Below are positions 61,507 through 64,000 of a stretch of DNA of 64,000 nucleotides, one piece after another. Under the pieces are notes generated by a model. It worked only from the letters and a program-made list of their open reading frames with translations. It did no database searches and was not told where the DNA came from. Origin of the DNA: Acidimicrobiaceae bacterium (GTDB lineage: Bacteria; Actinomycetota; Acidimicrobiia; Acidimicrobiales; Ilumatobacteraceae); the NCBI GenBank assembly GCA_016722025.1, contig JADKGZ010000001.1:310001-374000 (forward strand), read 5' to 3'. Every line of letters begins with the position of its first letter. Position 1 is the stretch's first letter. A program made the position numbers and the translations under genes.

Positions 61507-63024
61507 ATGAGTTCGCACGAGGGGCGGGCGCGCGTCCGAGCGGCGCTGCCTCGCCATTGGCCGATGCTGGCGCTGAGCGTGCTCGTCGTCGCAGCTGCCG
61601 TCGGCCTGCACCGCACCGGCCACGCGTGGGGCGACGACTTCACGCTGTACCTGCGCCAGGGGCAGAGCCTCCTCGACGGCAACATCGGCCAGGTCGTCGC
61701 CGACAACCACTTCAACGTCGACAACGGCGCCAGGCCCGGCTTCAGCCCGTACGTGTACCCGTGGGGCTTCCCGATGCTGATGGCCCCGTTCCTGCGCATG
61801 TTCGGGCTCGACTTCGCCAAGTTGAAGCTGGTCGAGGTCGCGTGCTTCGTGGTGTTCCTCTGGGGCTTTCACGCGGTGGTGCGGCGCCGCATGCACCGCT
61901 GGCTCGCGTTTGCCACCGTTGCCTCGGTGGGCACCACGTTGGCCTACCTGGTGCACACCGACAAGTTGGTCAGCGAGTTCCCGTACATGGCCGGCGTCGG
62001 GTTGACGCTGTGGTGGCTCGATCGGTTGCGGCACGAGCAGCCGCTCGATGCCGCCAGCCGCGGTCAGTTGGTGACGCTCGGCCTGATGGCGATGTGCGTG
62101 TTCAACGTGCGCCGCGAAGGTCTGGCCCTCATCGCCGCAATCGCCGTCGCCCAACTGCTCGACCTTCGTGGGCGCTGGCGGGCGGCAGACAGGCGACAAG
62201 TCGCGACGCCCTTCGTCACGTTCCTGGGCAGCGCCGTGCTGGCGCAGTTGTTGTTGCCCAGCGCGATCGCGCCCGAGTACGCCGACGCCGGCCTGCACCA
62301 GACCTGGTCGAAGCTGCAGGGCCCGTTCCGCACGGCGTTTGCCGATCAGCTCGGCTTCAGCTGGCTCGCAGGCGTGAGGTTGTTGCTGGTCTCGCTCGTG
62401 GTCGTCGCCGGTGTGGCAATCCGGCTCTGGCGCCGGCCGGCCACCGACGCGCCGCTCGTTGTGTTCGCCGTCGGGTCGATGCTGCTGGTGGGCATGATCC
62501 CGGCGATCGCCGACCGCTACCTGCTGGGTGTCACGCCGTTCGCCGTCTACTTCGCGGCGCAGGCGGTCGCCGCCATCCCGCTTCCACGGCAATTGGCCTC
62601 CCGCCAGGCCGGAGCCTGGTTGGCCACTGCGACGCTGGCGGGCATCAGCCTTCTCCATGTGGTCGATCTCTCCTCGGCGGTCGGCGACGCACGAGCGTTC
62701 AACGACAGCGGGAAGGTGCAGGACGGCCCGGAAGCGCCGTACGCGCAGGCCGCCTTCACGGCCATCCGCACCTACACCCACCAGGACGACGTGGTCGCGT
62801 TCTTCAAGGTGCGCTCCCTCACGTTCTACACCGGTCGTCGCGGTGTGCAGTCCGACGACCTCACCATCGTGCGCCAACGCGCCGACTACTTCATGATGCG
62901 GCGCAACAGCACCTACAGCCAGCCGCTGGTCACCGATCGAGCGGCGGCGGAGATGGGTTGGACCGAGGTGTGGAGCGACGACAGTTGGGTGCTGTGGCGT
63001 GTACCGCTGTACGAATCGGGCTGA
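61507..63024 (+). CDS. Multi-spanning membrane protein, GT-C/ArnT-like
   Basis: A 505-residue membrane protein with about ten to twelve hydrophobic helices. The first outside loop contains an acidic pair (GHAWGDDFTLYLRQGQSLLD), as in GT-C glycosyltransferases; NVDNGARPGFSPYVYPWGFP follows, and a C-terminal soluble domain has DDVVAFFKVRSLTFYTGRR. This is the layout of ArnT/PMT-like enzymes using lipid-linked sugars. The specific reaction is unknown. CATAAT seven bases upstream suggests a leaderless start. Confidence 0.75.
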   Translation: MSSHEGRARVRAALPRHWPMLALSVLVVAAAVGLHRTGHAWGDDFTLYLRQGQSLLDGNIGQVVADNHFNVDNGARPGFSPYVYPWGFPMLMAPFLRMFGLDFAKLKLVEVACFVVFLWGFHAVVRRRMHRWLAFATVASVGTTLAYLVHTDKLVSEFPYMAGVGLTLWWLDRLRHEQPLDAASRGQLVTLGLMAMCVFNVRREGLALIAAIAVAQLLDLRGRWRAADRRQVATPFVTFLGSAVLAQLLLPSAIAPEYADAGLHQTWSKLQGPFRTAFADQLGFSWLAGVRLLLVSLVVVAGVAIRLWRRPATDAPLVVFAVGSMLLVGMIPAIADRYLLGVTPFAVYFAAQAVAAIPLPRQLASRQAGAWLATATLAGISLLHVVDLSSAVGDARAFNDSGKVQDGPEAPYAQAAFTAIRTYTHQDDVVAFFKVRSLTFYTGRRGVQSDDLTIVRQRADYFMMRRNSTYSQPLVTDRAAAEMGWTEVWSDDSWVLWRVPLYESG

Positions 63025-63045
63025 CTGCTGCCAGACTCGACCGGA

Positions 63046-63897
63046 ATGACGGCGCTCGACGACCTGGTGAACCTGCTCGATCTGGAAGCGATCGAGGTCA
63101 ACCTCTTCCGCGGCGTCTCGCCCGACGAGAACCGACAACGTGTCTTCGGTGGCCAAGTTGCCGGCCAAGCGCTGGTGGCCGCGACTCGCACGGTGCAGCC
63201 CGACCGCCGCGTGCACTCACTGCACGCCTACTTCCTGCGGCCGGGCGACCCCACCGTGCCCATCCTCTACGAGGTCGACCGCATCCGCGACGGGCGCAGC
63301 TTCACCACCCGCCGCGTCGTCGCCATTCAGCACGGGCGCGCCATCTTCAACCTGCAGACCAGCTTCCACGTGGCCGAGACCGGGCCCAGCTACCAGTTGC
63401 CGATGCCGCTCGACGTGCCCGCGCCCGAGTCGTTGGCCGACTTCAAGACGCGCATGGCGCCGTACAAGGAACGGATGGGCGAGTGGTACGACCGGCCGCG
63501 ACCGATCGATCTGCGCCACGTGGGCAGCGACCCGTTCAGTCGCAACGGCCAGCCCGCCGACGATCAACAGGTCTGGATGCGCGCCGATGGCACGCTGCCC
63601 GACGACCCCACCCTGCACGCATGCATCGTCACCTACGCGAGCGACATGACCCTGCTCGACACGACGGTGCTGCCCTTCGGCATGTCGTGGGAGACACCGG
63701 GCATGCAGATGGCCAGCCTCGATCACGCGATGTGGTTCCACCGCCCGTTCCGGGCCGACGATTGGCTGCTCTACGACCAGCGACCCATCTCCACCGGTGG
63801 CGCCCGCGGCCTGGCCGGCGGCAACATCTTCACGGCCGACGGCACGCTGGCCATCAGCGTCGTGCAGGAGGGCCTGGTGCGGGTGACGCAACCGTGA
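63046..63897 (+). CDS. tesB: Acyl-CoA thioesterase II (TesB)
   Basis: A 283-residue double-hotdog thioesterase that hydrolyses acyl-CoA to free fatty acid and CoA. NRQRVFGGQVAGQALVAATR and HSLHAYFLRPGDPTVPILYE in the first hotdog, SLDHAMWFHRPFRADDWLLY and ARGLAGGNIFTADGTLAISV in the second, are TesB hallmarks with the Asp-Gln-Thr catalytic network. Its stop overlaps the next start. Confidence 0.93.
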   Translation: MTALDDLVNLLDLEAIEVNLFRGVSPDENRQRVFGGQVAGQALVAATRTVQPDRRVHSLHAYFLRPGDPTVPILYEVDRIRDGRSFTTRRVVAIQHGRAIFNLQTSFHVAETGPSYQLPMPLDVPAPESLADFKTRMAPYKERMGEWYDRPRPIDLRHVGSDPFSRNGQPADDQQVWMRADGTLPDDPTLHACIVTYASDMTLLDTTVLPFGMSWETPGMQMASLDHAMWFHRPFRADDWLLYDQRPISTGGARGLAGGNIFTADGTLAISVVQEGLVRVTQP

Positions 63898-64000
63898 GAC
63901 GCCCCATCTTGCTGCTCGCCGTCGCGGCACTGCTGCTGGCGGCCTGCGGCAGCGACAGCGACCCCTCCGGCGCAGGGGAAAGCGGCCCCGACGTCACGTT
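63894..64000 (+). CDS. Lipoprotein, N-terminal part (cut by window edge)
   Basis: GTG 63894 overlaps the tesB stop (GTGA) and opens a frame that runs off the window after 35 codons. It encodes a lipoprotein signal peptide RRPILLLAVAALLLAACGSD followed by an acidic/Ser-Gly linker. The mature domain is outside the window, so no function can be given. Confidence 0.7.
   Translation, partial: MRRPILLLAVAALLLAACGSDSDPSGAGESGPDVT

Overview
This 64 kb window is GC-rich, gene-dense and almost entirely coding. It suggests a chromosomal segment of an actinobacterium. Pointers are a PdtaS-type histidine kinase, a paired bacterial Get3/ArsA system, a DUF3107 protein, a full-length Lhr helicase, HelD, class E-like sortases, and a hemE-hemH-hemY block of the kind used in the coproporphyrin route. 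A complete cytochrome c maturation System I and an ER-type (SipW-like) signal peptidase make a deep branch such as Acidimicrobiia more likely than Mycobacteriales or Streptomycetales. That placement is an inference. I saw no rRNA, tRNA, CRISPR array, insertion sequence or prophage, and no gene-free stretch over 300 bases.

Layout. 1-3.8 kb (minus): pdtaS (cut by the window edge), two ArsA/Get3 ATPases, rmlA, DUF3107. 3.9-5.7 kb: two DJ-1/PfpI proteins. 5.9-7.8 kb: secretion cassette with two secreted precursors, an ER-type signal peptidase and a small acidic protein. 8.0-9.9 kb: Fe-S-sensor-like repressor divergent from mrp. 10.1-14.4 kb: beta-propeller lipoprotein, molybdopterin oxidoreductase, membrane proteins, SixA-like phosphatase, PLP dehydratase. 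14.4-21.5 kb (minus): ccmABCDEFGHI, mostly with overlapping stops and starts. 21.6-25.4 kb: DUF427, sortase, TetR, phosphotransferase. 25.5-30.0 kb: lhr. 30.2-33.0 kb: small HTH protein and a YjjI/YjjW glycyl-radical enzyme/activase pair. 33-38 kb: helicase, MntR/IdeR-like regulator, lipoprotein, HelD. 38.2-41 kb: SDR and acyltransferase-SGNH protein. 41-45 kb: hemE, hemH, hemY, lipoprotein-type sortase. 45.1-50.3 kb: Lnt homologue, 2-hydroxyacid dehydrogenase, aminotransferase, dtd, epimerase. 50.4-56.4 kb: ECF sigma factor fused to a membrane sensor, then a glycosyltransferase-methyltransferase-toroid group. 56.4-64 kb: nucleotidyltransferase/HTH pair, ALDH7, Pro-rich membrane protein, DUF1992, methyltransferase, nitroreductase, GT-C-like protein, TesB, and a lipoprotein cut by the right edge.

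Two properties matter for the reader. First, about ten otherwise well-conserved genes (rmlA, lhr, hemY, mntR-like and others) carry one- or two-base frame disruptions. Their number and their presence in core genes suggest consensus-sequence errors more than pseudogenes, so I annotate full extents and mark each break. Second, many genes have a TANNNT-like -10 box 6-9 bases before the start codon and no ribosome binding site. This implies leaderless or very short-leader transcripts, in several cases from tight divergent promoters.

The strongest candidates for new biology are: an acyltransferase-SGNH gene with seven copies of a 5-bp repeat in the inter-domain linker (a possible phase-variation switch); a one-polypeptide transmembrane ECF sigma factor; the SipW-like cassette whose two precursors share an N-terminal motif; the tripled 17-bp start region of the YjjW activase; and an Lnt homologue with Ser at the expected catalytic Cys.
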